30,000 nt of DNA from Symbiodinium natans (taxonomy: Eukaryota; Sar; Dinophyceae; Suessiales; Symbiodiniaceae): positions 160,001-190,000 of the forward strand of contig CAJNDS010002087.1 in the NCBI GenBank assembly GCA_905221605.1, given 5' to 3'. The notes below the pieces were generated by a model. It made no database searches, was not told the origin of the DNA, and saw only the letters and a program-made list of their open reading frames with translations. Positions within the stretch are counted from its first letter, which is position 1, and the number at the start of each line of letters is the position of its first letter. This document shows positions 1 to 7,608 of this stretch, one piece after another. The position numbers and the translations under genes were made by a program.

Positions 1-263
1 AAAAACCCCAAAACCCCAACCCTGCAGGCCCCGGCAGGCCACAGCAGGATAGGTCAAAGAAGAAGTGTGGCCTGGGCAATGAGCAAGTTGCAACACTGTG
101 CCTTTAACAACTGCACAAACACAATGCAATGAAAGAAACCGTTTTTCAGAGAACCTGTTGCTGCATGCCAGCGGTTTGTTGTGACGTCCCTGCAGCGGTT
201 CTGCAGACCTGTAGTCCCCAAAGCAGAGCCATTATTTTTCAGGTCTCGGGTCTTGCAACCACG
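1..263. other. Intergenic, no gene seen
   Basis: No supported gene, RNA or repeat array was seen here. The first 22 bases hold two copies of AAAACCCC, too few to call a telomere. The short open frames have no domain-like or compositional sign of coding. Confidence 0.5.
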
Positions 264-369
264 ATTCTGTTTCAGAATCAATTTTAAGCCTCAGAAGCGA
301 CAGAGTTGGGTTTAATTCATTCTGGCTCTAGATAGCCTTCAGAGGGTCAAAAAGGTCTCTGTCTAAGAG
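264..369 (+). repeat. Dispersed repeat, left copy (partner at 27004-27110)
   Basis: The 55 bases at 315-369 align without gaps to 27056-27110 with about six mismatches by eye; the shared core includes CAGAGGGTCAAAAAGGT. Weaker similarity runs about 50 bases further left in both copies (CTGTTTC, then CAGAAG). The copies lie in direct orientation about 26.7 kb apart. They could be two members of an unrecognised dispersed family or remnants of long direct repeats. I found no tRNA-like boxes or target duplications. Confidence 0.6.
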
Positions 370-427
370 GTACGCGCGGTTCTGCAAATTATTCCACTTT
401 GATTTCTCTTTTCAGTCTTTTTTTGGT

Positions 428-660
428 GAAATAGATAAGAGAGATGAATGACAGAAATGACAAGAGAATGACAACCCAACCGCCCCAAAACGCAGCTAGA
501 AGGCGTGTGGACGCAAAAAACGCGAGAATGACAGAAATGACAGAAATGACAGAGATGACAAATGACATTTCTCAAAACAAACATCCACCCGTGCTCTGCT
601 GAACATCAACAGTGAGCGTAAGTGACAGACATGACAGAAATGACAGAAACGACAAATGAC
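428..660 (+). repeat. GACAGAAAT minisatellite, plus orientation
   Basis: Irregular short runs of GACAGAAAT/GACAGACAT/GACAAATGAC occur at about 440-460, 528-568 and 621-662. They are separated by roughly 80-base spacers that themselves repeat (A-rich stretch, then CCACC.GTGCT, then CATC.ACAGTGAG). The same 9-mer appears on the opposite strand, as ATTTCCGTC, in the neighbouring array at 771-1238. Confidence 0.75.
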
Positions 661-770
661 ACATTTCCAAAAAAGAAATCCACCTGTGCTGGACATCCAC
701 AGTGAGCCCCACAGTAATGGCAGACACACCATGCTCGAGAGGACGCGCGGAACTTTTTAAAAATTTTTAA

Positions 771-1238
771 GTTGTCATTTTGTCCATTTCCGTCATTTCC
801 GTCATTCCTGTCATTCGAGCCTGACATTGGACGTGCAGGAGAGCACGCAGAACTTTTTCAAAAAAAAATTGGAGTTGTCATTTTGTCATTTCCGTCATTT
901 CCGTCATTCCTGTCATTCGAGCTTACATTGGACGTGCAGGGGAGTGCGCGCGGAAGTTTTTCAAAAACAGAAATTGGAGTTGTCTTTTTGTCATTTCCGT
1001 CATTTCCGTCATTCCTGTCATTCGAGCTTACATTGGACGTGCAGGGGAGTGCGCGCGGAAGTTTTTCAAAAACAGAAATTGGAGTTGTCTTTTTGTCATT
1101 TCCGTCATTTCCGTCATTCCTGTCATTCGAGCTTACATTGGACGTGCAGGGGAGTGCGCGCGGAAGTTTTTCGAAAACAGAAATTGGAGTTGTCATTTTG
1201 TCATTTCCGTCATTTCCGTCATTCCTGTCATTCGAGCA
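771..1238 (+). repeat. 105-bp tandem array, 4.5 copies
   Basis: Units start with GTTGTC at 771, 874, 979, 1084 and 1189 (spacing 103, 105, 105, 105; the last copy is partial). Each unit has a TCATTTCCG-type 9-mer run followed by a spacer with GACGTGCAGG and GTGCGCGCGGAAG. The three central copies are almost identical, so the array is young or homogenised. Two overlapping long open frames through it arise because 105 is divisible by three; they are not evidence of a gene. Confidence 0.9.
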
Positions 1239-1470
1239 TCAACAGTGACAGAAATAACAGAAATGACAGAAATGACAAGTGACCTTCTCGAGAAAAAATA
1301 ACCCACCCGTGCTCTGCAGTGAGCTCAAATGACGGCAGTCCCCCTGGAAGGCCTCTGGACGGCCCCTGGACGGCCCCGTGGCAGTTCCCCCAAGCCTGGC
1401 TCCCCCCAGGACTTGGAAAGTGACGGAAGTGACGGAAGTGACGGAAATGACGGAAATGACGGCTGTCATT
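1239..1470 (+). repeat. GACAGAAAT/GACGGAAGT minisatellite blocks
   Basis: GACAGAAAT-type repeats resume at 1247-1276. A diverged block of GACGGAAGT/GACGGAAAT runs from about 1421 to 1463 and ends in GGCTGTCATTTTT, which folds back on it. The intervening spacer contains CCACCCGTGCTCTGC, as in the 428-660 block, and a GC-rich segment at 1335-1415 with repeated CCCCTGGA. Confidence 0.7.
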
Positions 1471-1499
1471 TTTTTCTGGTGGGAAAAGTCCATCAAATG

Positions 1500-2041
1500 A
1501 GCGGCAATGGAAATCCCAATGATGTCAATTTCTGTCGGTGTGTGGGTGTTGAAGGCCTGCGGTGTACATGCTGCGAATCAAGCAAGTCAAGCAAAAATCA
1601 AGAAGGAACATCAAGCAACTCATGCTTTTTTTGGAGGCTTTAGGGCTTAGGATGGCTTAGGGTTTAGGGCTTAGGCCCTTGATCCCGAACAAGGTTTTCG
1701 GAGCGTGGTGTGGGAAGGGTTCAGGCCTTCAGGGTTCCTCCGAGCTAAGGAGAGTAGGACTCTCCGTAAACCCACAAATGTAAGGCTTGTGCTGGAATCC
1801 CAACAAGATGCTCGGTGCGTGACATGAAACCCATGGCCCCGGCAAGCCTTGATGTTGTTGAACATGGCCCTGGCGTCTCTGAATGGTTGCAGCTCTTAGC
1901 CCCGAACCAAACCAGGGTTGCAACCGCAAGAAAAAGGTACCCTGAAGGCCTAGGGTGGGGGGATGAAGCTGCGGTCTGTTGGACTTGATTTGCGCACTCG
2001 CTGCGGCTGCAGGTCGCCCTCTCGCCACCCTGAAGTTTACC
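1500..2041. repeat. Intergenic with a short telomere-like tract
   Basis: About 1637-1678 reads as alternating GGCTTAGG and GGTTTAGGG, a degenerate TTTAGGG-type tract. The rest (pieces such as CAAGCAAGTCAAGCAAAAATCAAG at 1576-1600, then unique-looking sequence) shows no convincing coding region on either strand. The overlapping minus-strand frames at 1671-2139 look like chance open frames. Confidence 0.5.
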
Positions 2042-2149
2042 TGGTAGCCCAGTAACCATATTATAATAAGGGTACCCTTTTTTGGGTTGCTTACTTTATA
2101 AGGGAACCCTGAACCAAAAAAGAGGGTAAAGGGTACCACTGGGCTACCA
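2042..2149. repeat. Foldback (MITE-like) element, 108 bp
   Basis: TGGTAGCCCAGT at 2042-2053 is exactly complementary to ACTGGGCTACCA at 2138-2149. Inside it, GGGTACCCTTTTTTGGG near 2080-2096 can pair imperfectly with CCAAAAAAGAGGG and GGGTACC near 2114-2137. The centre is AT-rich. The fold resembles a small MITE or snapback element. I saw no clear target duplication and no transposase nearby. Confidence 0.6.
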
Positions 2150-2438
2150 ATTTTAAAAGGGGCGGTCCATCCTTGGGAGGGGTTCGTGGTACGTGCGTGC
2201 GCGTGCGATGCTGTCTAGCAATGACAGAGGGTGACGCAAGACTCAGGCACGAGCATGCTCGGGAAGATTTGGGAGCCAGCACGGCGCGAGTCGGGAACCA
2301 ACAAAAAACCCGAAACCCTGGTTCTGGACTCTCACTTTCCTGGTTACTGACGCATGGTTCCTGACAAGCCTCCGTGGTTTCTGATTAGGCCGCGCCACCA
2401 TGACAGGAACATCAACCGCGACAAAAGATTAAAAGACA
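2150..2438. other. Intergenic, no gene seen
   Basis: This stretch lies between the foldback element and the 3' end of the minus-strand cysteine-rich gene. It contains a loose repetition of TGGTTACTGA/TGGTTCCTGA/TGGTTTCTGA at about 2340-2384. A downstream processing signal for the adjacent gene could lie here but cannot be identified. Confidence 0.4.
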
Positions 2439-2942
2439 TCAAAAGAAGCGTGCTACTAACAGCGACATTGAAATCATTGCCGCTGGAAGGACGCTGAGGG
2501 CACGCGCTCCGTCAGTGCCGTCGCAGCATGAGCCATACGTTGCTGCGGTGCATGATTCGCGATGCACGAATACAACCGAAAACGAAGAAGCGTCTCCATA
2601 CTGATCCTCACAAGCCTGAATGCAGTCATCCAGGGACGGGAGCGAGTAGCATGTCACCCTCGCCTTTGTTGTTGTTGTCGTAGGGCAGAAATCCGTGTCG
2701 CAACAAGACACTGATACACCATCCACTCTCGTTTGGCACTTACAGTCTCGGTACGAGAACGAAAACGATCCGGCACCCTCATACACGGCCTTGCATGTGT
2801 CGCTGCACACAGCCATGCTAGGGATCGTATCGCACCCTGGGAGTGTGACATTCTCGGTCACGTTCACACCACTCACCGCGACGGCGTTGAGGAGAAGGGC
2901 GAATATGATTTGGTCCATCATGTGCCAAGCCATGGCTTGCAC
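2439..2942 (-). CDS. Secreted cysteine-rich protein with two CxxxC/CC repeats, probably GPI-anchored
   Basis: An intronless 167-residue protein. The N-terminus (about residues 9-25, core FALLLNAVAVSG) looks like a signal peptide; Met8 or Met9 would suit translation as well as Met1. Two related cysteine modules follow. Module 1 is C37-x8-C46-x3-C50, then C67, C69 and CC80-81; module 2 is C98-x8-C107-x3-C111, then C131 and CC139-140. Both contain PS two residues before or around the second cysteine and an SFS stretch. A Thr-rich linker (residues 88-92) separates them. NVT sequons stand at N27 and N31. The hydrophobic tail (about 147-167) after CCDGTDGA resembles a GPI-attachment signal. This is a cell-surface or secreted protein by architecture; its function is unknown. 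The paired cysteine pattern makes a chance frame unlikely. It is the best candidate for a host gene here. Confidence 0.65.
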   Translation of the reverse strand: MQAMAWHMMDQIIFALLLNAVAVSGVNVTENVTLPGCDTIPSMAVCSDTCKAVYEGAGSFSFSYRDCKCQTRVDGVSVSCCDTDFCPTTTTTKARVTCYSLPSLDDCIQACEDQYGDASSFSVVFVHRESCTAATYGSCCDGTDGARALSVLPAAMISMSLLVARFF

Positions 2943-3400
2943 AACGGTTTCGCAATAGAAACCTGCCGTATTTTGTGTCTATATGTCAGAGCCAGTCGCT
3001 TCGGCAAGTAGCTGATCAGGTAATTTGCCCTTGCCCGACGGGCATGGTACGCATGCAAAGGGCAACAAGCCTTGCTGGTGCTCAAGGGGCTACATATGGG
3101 GATCATACAGGATCGTCTGAAAAAATTCCACCTCTCTGGAAGCTGCACCAACATGATGTGATGTTTGCGAGAGCCATACGTACACACAACATGGACTCAT
3201 TGGGCTACTAGGCTCTTGAGCAACTCCCTGGAGAAGTATTTCTGTCGTTCTCGCCGCCAACGCTTGCCTCCCCCAACAGGACAAATAGGAAACATGGGTT
3301 TACAACGCTGATTTCAACTTAGCCCTGAACCTTCAAGCTGGAACACTAAACCCTCGTTTAAACCCCTAGACACCTGAAATCTACACTCCCAAATTCCCAA
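2943..3400. other. Intergenic, no gene seen
   Basis: Presumed upstream region of the minus-strand cysteine-rich gene. No spliced-leader-like sequence stands immediately upstream of that gene, so it does not carry the usual mark of a retroposed dinoflagellate mRNA. No other coding signal was seen. Confidence 0.4.
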
Positions 3401-3443
3401 GCCCCAAATGACCCCAAATGACCCCAAGTGACCCCAAGTGAAA
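3401..3443 (+). repeat. 10-bp tandem repeat (CCCCAAATGA / CCCCAAGTGA)
   Basis: Four consecutive units, two ending AAATGA and two ending AAGTGA, form a short direct tandem array just left of the telomere-like tract. Confidence 0.8.
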
Positions 3444-3509
3444 CTCCGGGGCATGCACGCGAGTCCGCCCAGATCCTTCAAGCCAGGCTTGGGAATCGAC
3501 GAGCTCCGG

Positions 3510-3655
3510 AAGTTTAGGGCTTAGGGAGGAAGGGTTTAGGGTTTAGGGCTTAGGAAGTTAGGGATTAGGATGGTTTAGGGTTTAGGAATTTCAGGGCTCA
3601 GGGTGTAGGAGCTTGGTGTTTAGGATTTGAGAATTCAAGGTTTAGGGCCTTTGCA
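3510..3655 (+). repeat. Degenerate interstitial telomere-like repeats (TTTAGGG)
   Basis: Exact TTTAGGG occurs at about 3512, 3535, 3542, 3573 and 3651, mixed with CTTAGGG, TTAGGG and TTTAGGA variants. TTTAGGG is the telomeric unit reported for dinoflagellates and many plants. The tract is imperfect and internal, so it is an old telomere-derived or telomere-seeded sequence and not an active chromosome end. Confidence 0.7.
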
Positions 3656-3721
3656 GCTTCAGCGGTTACAGGAGACTCGGGTCCCAGGGCACCAGTTGAC
3701 CCCTCCGTCCTACCCTACATC

Positions 3722-3808
3722 TTGGGATGTTCCCCCTTATACTAACAGTAGCACCCCCCTAGTAGAATTCCTATTTCAGGACTGATAGTATAAGGGAGGA
3801 CATCCCAA
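3722..3808. repeat. Foldback (MITE-like) element, 87 bp
   Basis: The 23 bases at 3722-3744 (starting TTGGGATG, ending TATACTA) are the reverse complement of 3786-3808 at 21 of 23 positions. The 41-base loop includes AGCACCCCCCTAGTAG. Long terminal inverted repeats with a short interior are typical of MITEs. I found no unambiguous target duplication. Confidence 0.7.
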
Positions 3809-4047
3809 CCTAAATCATGAATCTAAGCCCATGGTCTCTGCGAGTATGAATCTCTGTTGTGCTCCTCCTGGCCCTGGAACCACCGCTAAAGGAACCACCG
3901 CTCCAGGAAATCGAGTGCCTGCAATGTAGGGTGTAGGCCAGCGAGCTGCAGTCTGGATGGCACAATGCTTATCACTAACCAGATGAATAACATAGGATCC
4001 TAAAGATGGCCAACAGAAGAAGCCTCCAGAATAAACGACCACCCTTA
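3809..4047. other. Intergenic, no gene seen
   Basis: Lead-in to the 0.52-kb tandem repeat. A minus-strand frame crosses it, but it continues into repeat DNA and has no recognisable protein feature. Confidence 0.4.
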
Positions 4048-5335
4048 ACCGTGCCATGTCATGCAAAATGCCAAAAGGGGGAAGGTTTTTGTTTTTTTTT
4101 TGTCCTGCCCGACGCTCCGTGATGCAGAATCTCAGGTGGAGGGGGTGCCCGACTGTTTCAGGGCTCAATGGCTGGGTGATCAGTAGCCAGCCGCCGCCGC
4201 CGAGGAAGCCTGAGTCAGGCCTGCCAGGGTGCCTGGGGGTCGGAGAGTGAATGCCCCGACTTCGAAACCCTATGCCAGGGCGCTGCGCCCGAGGAGCACG
4301 ACCTGGGCACAAGGGGCTTCAGGGTAGGGGCCTAAACCTAGAGAGAGCAACTAAAAACCCTTGCAGAACCCCTAGCTGGTTTGCTGCGCGCCTCTCGAAA
4401 AGGCGGAAAGACCCCCCCTCACACCCAGCTACTTGTTGCACAGGCCAACAGCTGCCGCGGCAGCAAAGTTCAAAATCAAGCAAAATACCAAGCAAAAACC
4501 ACAAAGCAAAAAAAATGTAAAAATCAAGCGCAAAAAAATCAAGCAAGCAACCAACCCGTCCTACTTAGAAAACAAAACCGTGCCATGTCATGCAAAATGC
4601 CAAAAGGGGGAAGGTTTTTGTTTTTTTTTTGTCCTGCCCGACGCTCCGTGATGCAGAATCTCAGGTGGAGGGGGTGCCCGACTGTTTCAGGGCTCAATGG
4701 CTGGGTGATCAGTAGCCAGCCGAGGAAGCCTGAGTCAGGCCTGCCAGGGCGCCTGGGGGTCGGGGAGTGAATGCCCCGACTTCGAAACCCTATGCCAGGG
4801 CGCTGCGCCCGAGGAGCACGACCTGGGCACAAGGGGCTTCAGGGTAGGGGCCTAAACCGAGAGAGAGCAACTAAAAACCCTTGCAGAACCCCTAGCTGGT
4901 TTGCTGCGCGCCTCTCGAAAAGGCGGAAAGACCCCCCCTCACACCCAGCTACTTGTTGCACAGGCCAACAGCTGCCGCGGCAGCAAAGTTCAAAATCAAG
5001 CAAAATACCAAGCAAAAACCGCAAAGTAAAAAAAATGTAAAAATCAAGCGCAAAAAAATCAAGCAAGCAACCAACCCGTCCTACTTAGAAAACAAAACCG
5101 TGCCATGTCATGCAAAATGCCAAAAGGGGGAAGGTTTTTGTTTTTTTTTGTCCTGCCCGACGCTCCGTGATGCAGAATCTCAGGTGGAGGGGGTGCCCGA
5201 CTGTTTCAGGGCTCAATGGCTGGGTACTCAGTAGCCAGCCGCCCCCGAGGAAGCCTGAGTCAGGCCTGCCAGGGTGCCTGGGGGTCGGGGAGTGAATGCC
5301 CCGACTTCGAAACCCTATGCCAGGGCGCTGCGCCC
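4048..5335 (+). repeat. 0.52-kb tandem repeat, 2.5 copies
   Basis: GTGCCATGTCATGCAAAATG recurs at 4051, 4580 and 5100, giving two full units of 529 and 520 bp and a third that stops near 5335 (GCTGCGCCCC). The copies differ by a handful of changes, such as the number of GCC triplets at 4190-4202, 4719-4723 and 5238-5245 and the length of the T-run after AAGGTTTT. Each unit has a GC-rich half and an A-rich half with AAATCAAGC repeats. The open frames recur because the sequence recurs, and none resembles a known protein. The near identity suggests recent unequal crossing-over. Confidence 0.9.
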
Positions 5336-5433
5336 CTGGGACTGGAGGAGCTCCTGTGGCGGGAGACACCAGTCCGAAGCTAGCAAAACCCCCCAAACTT
5401 GGGTCCCCGCCCAGCCCGTTTTTTTGGCACGCC

Positions 5434-5492
5434 TTCAAGTTCGGGATTTCCGACCTTGCTCTAAAATCCAAGTTCGGAATTTCCGACCTTGC
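5434..5492 (+). repeat. Two copies of a 33-bp repeat beside the helicase end
   Basis: CAAGTTCGGGATTTCCGACC near 5434 recurs as CAAGTTCGGAATTTCCGACC 33 bases later, each followed by TTGCT. The second copy ends at the helicase stop codon. The GGAATTTCC core is itself palindromic. This may be the 3' flank or an end sequence of the viral element. Confidence 0.6.
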
Positions 5493-6004
5493 TTAGAGAA
5501 CGCTCAGCAGCTCGCTGCTCGTGGCCCTGCTTGCTCCCACATAGAGGTGCTTTACCGTAAAATGCTGGCTGCCCACATCGCAAAGCCAAACCCTCCCGCG
5601 CAAGGTGAGGTCTTGGCAGCTGGCATAAGTGATGGCGTGGCACAATCGGGTGTGCCGCAGCAGCTCGGCATGCCCGAAGCACTGCCCCCCGTCCAGCGTG
5701 ACCCTGGTTTCCTCGACGGAGGCAACCGCCACCACGAGATTCCGGGCCACCTTGCCCGCCGCCCCCACGAGCTTGAGCCCGGGCCACACCCTCATGGTCT
5801 GCGGGGCGTTGGTGGGCGTCTTCTCGACCGCCTTGTACTCTATCTTAACCGCATCCGGGGGAGCCAATCGCCTGTTTTCCCTCTCGTTAATTTGGATGCG
5901 GTGGGCGTGCGAAATCACCAGGCACGCATCGGGCTCGCCTTGGCGGGGGAATTGCTCCCTGGCCACCTTGATGGCTTGCGCCAGCGGCACCTCCGGCACA
6001 TTCA
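5493..6004 (-). pseudogene. SF1 (Pif1/RecD-like) helicase, C-terminal fragment of viral element
   Basis: The minus-strand frame ends with TYASCQDLTLRGRV and VGASRAT, which match the two C-terminal motifs of superfamily 1B helicases: the T...QG.T block (here with D where G is usual) and the LSRAT-type motif VI. Upstream lies a region with SHAHRIQINERENRR. About 170 residues survive; Walker A and B and the rest of the N-terminal half are missing, since similarity fades near 6004 and the frame beyond reads into unrelated sequence. Such helicases are common in polinton-like viruses and in other mobile DNA. Position beside the capsid-like and fibre-like genes suggests one viral element, in which it would act in genome replication. 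It is a truncated remnant. The helicase call is firmer than the viral assignment. Confidence 0.65.
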
Positions 6005-6210
6005 GGGGACTTGTACCACAACATGCACCAGGGTCGCCAGTGGCTCGACAGGACCCTTCGCGTTCCCAGGACTCCAGAAGGCCTAGCCCCGCCACCAGAC
6101 GAGGCGGCGCCCCCACAAATCATCGGCAGACCCAGTGAGGTGGAGCCCCTGCTGCAGCGGGCAGGTCAAAGGCCTGCAGAAATCGAACGCCAGGCCGCTC
6201 AGGACATTGA
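6005..6210. other. Degenerate spacer between helicase remnant and Ala-rich ORF
   Basis: A plus-strand frame from 6011 contains a charged stretch (AEIERQAAQDIEAFTPRQK) that could be the displaced N-terminus of the following Ala-rich ORF after a frameshift near 6208. No independent feature can be supported. Confidence 0.35.
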
Positions 6211-6825
6211 AGCCTTCACGCCGAGGCAGAAGCTGAGGGCTTCGCCAGCGCTGCTGAGGCAGCTGCTTCGGGCGCTGAAGTTGCGGCAGCCGTGGAGGGA
6301 GGAGGCACGTTGGCCACCATCGGCTCTGCAGCTGCAGCAGCAGGGGAGGCAGTGCCACCTGTGGCGGCCAGTGTGGGGGCTGCTGCAGGAGGGCTAGCGG
6401 TGGCAGGAGCAGGAGCAGCGCTGGTAGGCACGGCCTGGGCGCTTCACGGGGGCATGATGGCAGCGGAACACAGCACCGCGCTGGACATCCAAACGCTGAA
6501 CGGAATGCAGGAGGTGGGGGCCCAGCAGCACTTCTCGTTGAGTGGACAGCGCCGTAAACAGCCAGAGCGGTTCAGAATCGACACCACAGATTCCGACGCG
6601 CCCGACCCGGCGGCTGCCAGCAGCACCGCCCAGGCGCGGGTACGTCCGGCTCGGCAGGCACCCACGCCCTTCGGGCTCAACATGGCGACCAGCATGCCAA
6701 GGCCCCAAACGCAAGGGCAGTCCAGCGGCAGCGGCAGCGATTTTTCGAGGCATAGTCGGCGAAGCCGCCGGCCCATGGGATCGGAGCCAGCTGCGGAGCG
6801 ATCTCGAACTTGCCTGATCGTATAG
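6211..6825 (+). CDS. Ala/Gly-rich protein of the viral element, function unknown
   Basis: The frame is open from 6211, after a stop, to 6825; the first ATG is at 6292 (177 residues), but the Ala-rich coding signature starts before it, so the original start is probably lost. About residues 8-50 from that ATG form one or two Ala/Gly-rich hydrophobic segments (for example GAAAGGLAVAGAGAALVGTA) that could span a membrane. A polar, Arg/Ser-rich C-terminal half follows. The last four residues are CLIV, which fits a CaaX-type prenylation box. It lies 12 bp upstream of the capsid-like gene on the same strand, so it probably belongs to the virus, perhaps as a membrane or minor virion protein. I do not recognise the family, and the composition also allows a non-functional frame. 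Confidence 0.4.
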   Translation, partial: SLHAEAEAEGFASAAEAAASGAEVAAAVEGGGTLATIGSAAAAAGEAVPPVAASVGAAAGGLAVAGAGAALVGTAWALHGGMMAAEHSTALDIQTLNGMQEVGAQQHFSLSGQRRKQPERFRIDTTDSDAPDPAAASSTAQARVRPARQAPTPFGLNMATSMPRPQTQGQSSGSGSDFSRHSRRSRRPMGSEPAAERSRTCLIV

Positions 6826-6837
6826 TAGAAAGACACC

Positions 6838-7138
6838 ATGGAGAACGTTACTCAAGCAGTCCAAGATGAGCTTATGCGAAGCCTGGACTACAAGCTCTCC
6901 ACGAGCAATGTAAACTACGTCCAGAGTCGCCGTGATGTGCAGTATTTCCCGTCGAGCCTCTCGACCTTCACGCCCACCACCAGCCGCGTGGCCCGGAGCC
7001 CGTTGACCAGTGGCATGGATTTTATCGACCCCGAGAGTGTGAAAATCGCGTTTAGAGTCAGAAACAATAGTGGAACTGCGGTATTGTACCCCGGCTCCAT
7101 CGAGCCCTCCTGCTTCATCAAGCGGGTGCAGCTTTTTG
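6838..7138 (+). pseudogene. Major-capsid-like protein, N-terminal fragment (split by LINE)
   Basis: From ATG 6838 the frame encodes about 100 residues with capsid-like features: a polar N-terminus, then FPSSLSTFTPTTSRVA, a DPESVKIAFRVRNN strand and CFIKRVQLF. At KRVQLF the sequence stops resembling its continuation. The same residues recur at 25461 followed by the rest of the protein. The break coincides with a direct repeat of about 23 bp (7115-7138 and 25457-25479), so the gene was cut by an insertion. The residues after 7138, up to the stop at 7173, are LINE sequence. Assignment to a polinton-like or virophage-like capsid rests on residue pattern and gene context. A structure-based search would decide it. 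Confidence 0.6.
7115..7138 (+). repeat. Target-site duplication of the LINE, left copy
   Basis: TCATC followed by AAGCGGGTGCAGCT and TTTTG. The right copy at 25457-25479 lacks one base (TCAT) and has one substitution (CTCTTTG for CTTTTTG). Lengths are 24 and 23 nt. It encodes part of the capsid-like protein (IKRVQLF). Confidence 0.85.
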
Positions 7139-7608
7139 ACTTTGAGAACGCAGTCCTGTCAGACAGAACCTAGTGCGGCTAAGTGGGCAGGTCTTTGACC
7201 CGGTGCTCACGGCACTGATATTCACCCCGTAATCGCGGCGTACCGCCAAGCAAAACGCAGATTAGCTCATCCGACTCATGAGTCCAAGCAATGAGCCCTA
7301 CCACTGTACAACGATACTTCCTCGAGAATTATAGGAGTCAATGTCCAAGCCTATACAAATGGAACATAGACCGCCACGTGCAACAGCGTGGCCGACAGCA
7401 CGATATGTACACAATATACACTGGAGGCAACCTCCCACTACACAGCATGCTTGGTCAGGAGGCAACCTCCTTTTACCAGGAGGCAACCTCCTTCTACTGC
7501 TTCAAACTGTTTCACTGCCGAACTCAGAGCTGAGCCAGACCTAGCCTTGACAAGTCTTGGCATGCGAGCCAGCATACAGCATGTCAGAGTTTGTCAGCAA
7601 AGAAGAGG
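7139..7608 (-). other. LINE 3' untranslated region with three palindromes
   Basis: On the minus strand this follows the stop of the ubiquitin-protease-like domain. It contains GGAGGCAACCTCC at 7423-7435, 7458-7470 and 7479-7491, each a 5-bp inverted repeat around CAA. Only four or five T residues (about 7134-7138) stand where a poly(A)-templated tract might begin, so the element may end without a poly(A) tail. Confidence 0.5.

Noticed and set aside
1-22. AAAACCCC repeats resembling a ciliate-type telomere
   Set aside because: Only two units at the window edge, followed by ordinary sequence; the other telomere-like tracts are TTTAGGG-type.
772-1248. Long open frames of 158 and 151 codons
   Set aside because: Produced by a 105-bp tandem repeat (divisible by three); low-complexity Ser/Phe or His/Cys products with no coding signature.
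4056-5300. Recurring open frames of 60-165 codons on both strands
   Set aside because: They recur only because the 0.52-kb unit is repeated, and they extend across unit borders without any protein-like feature.
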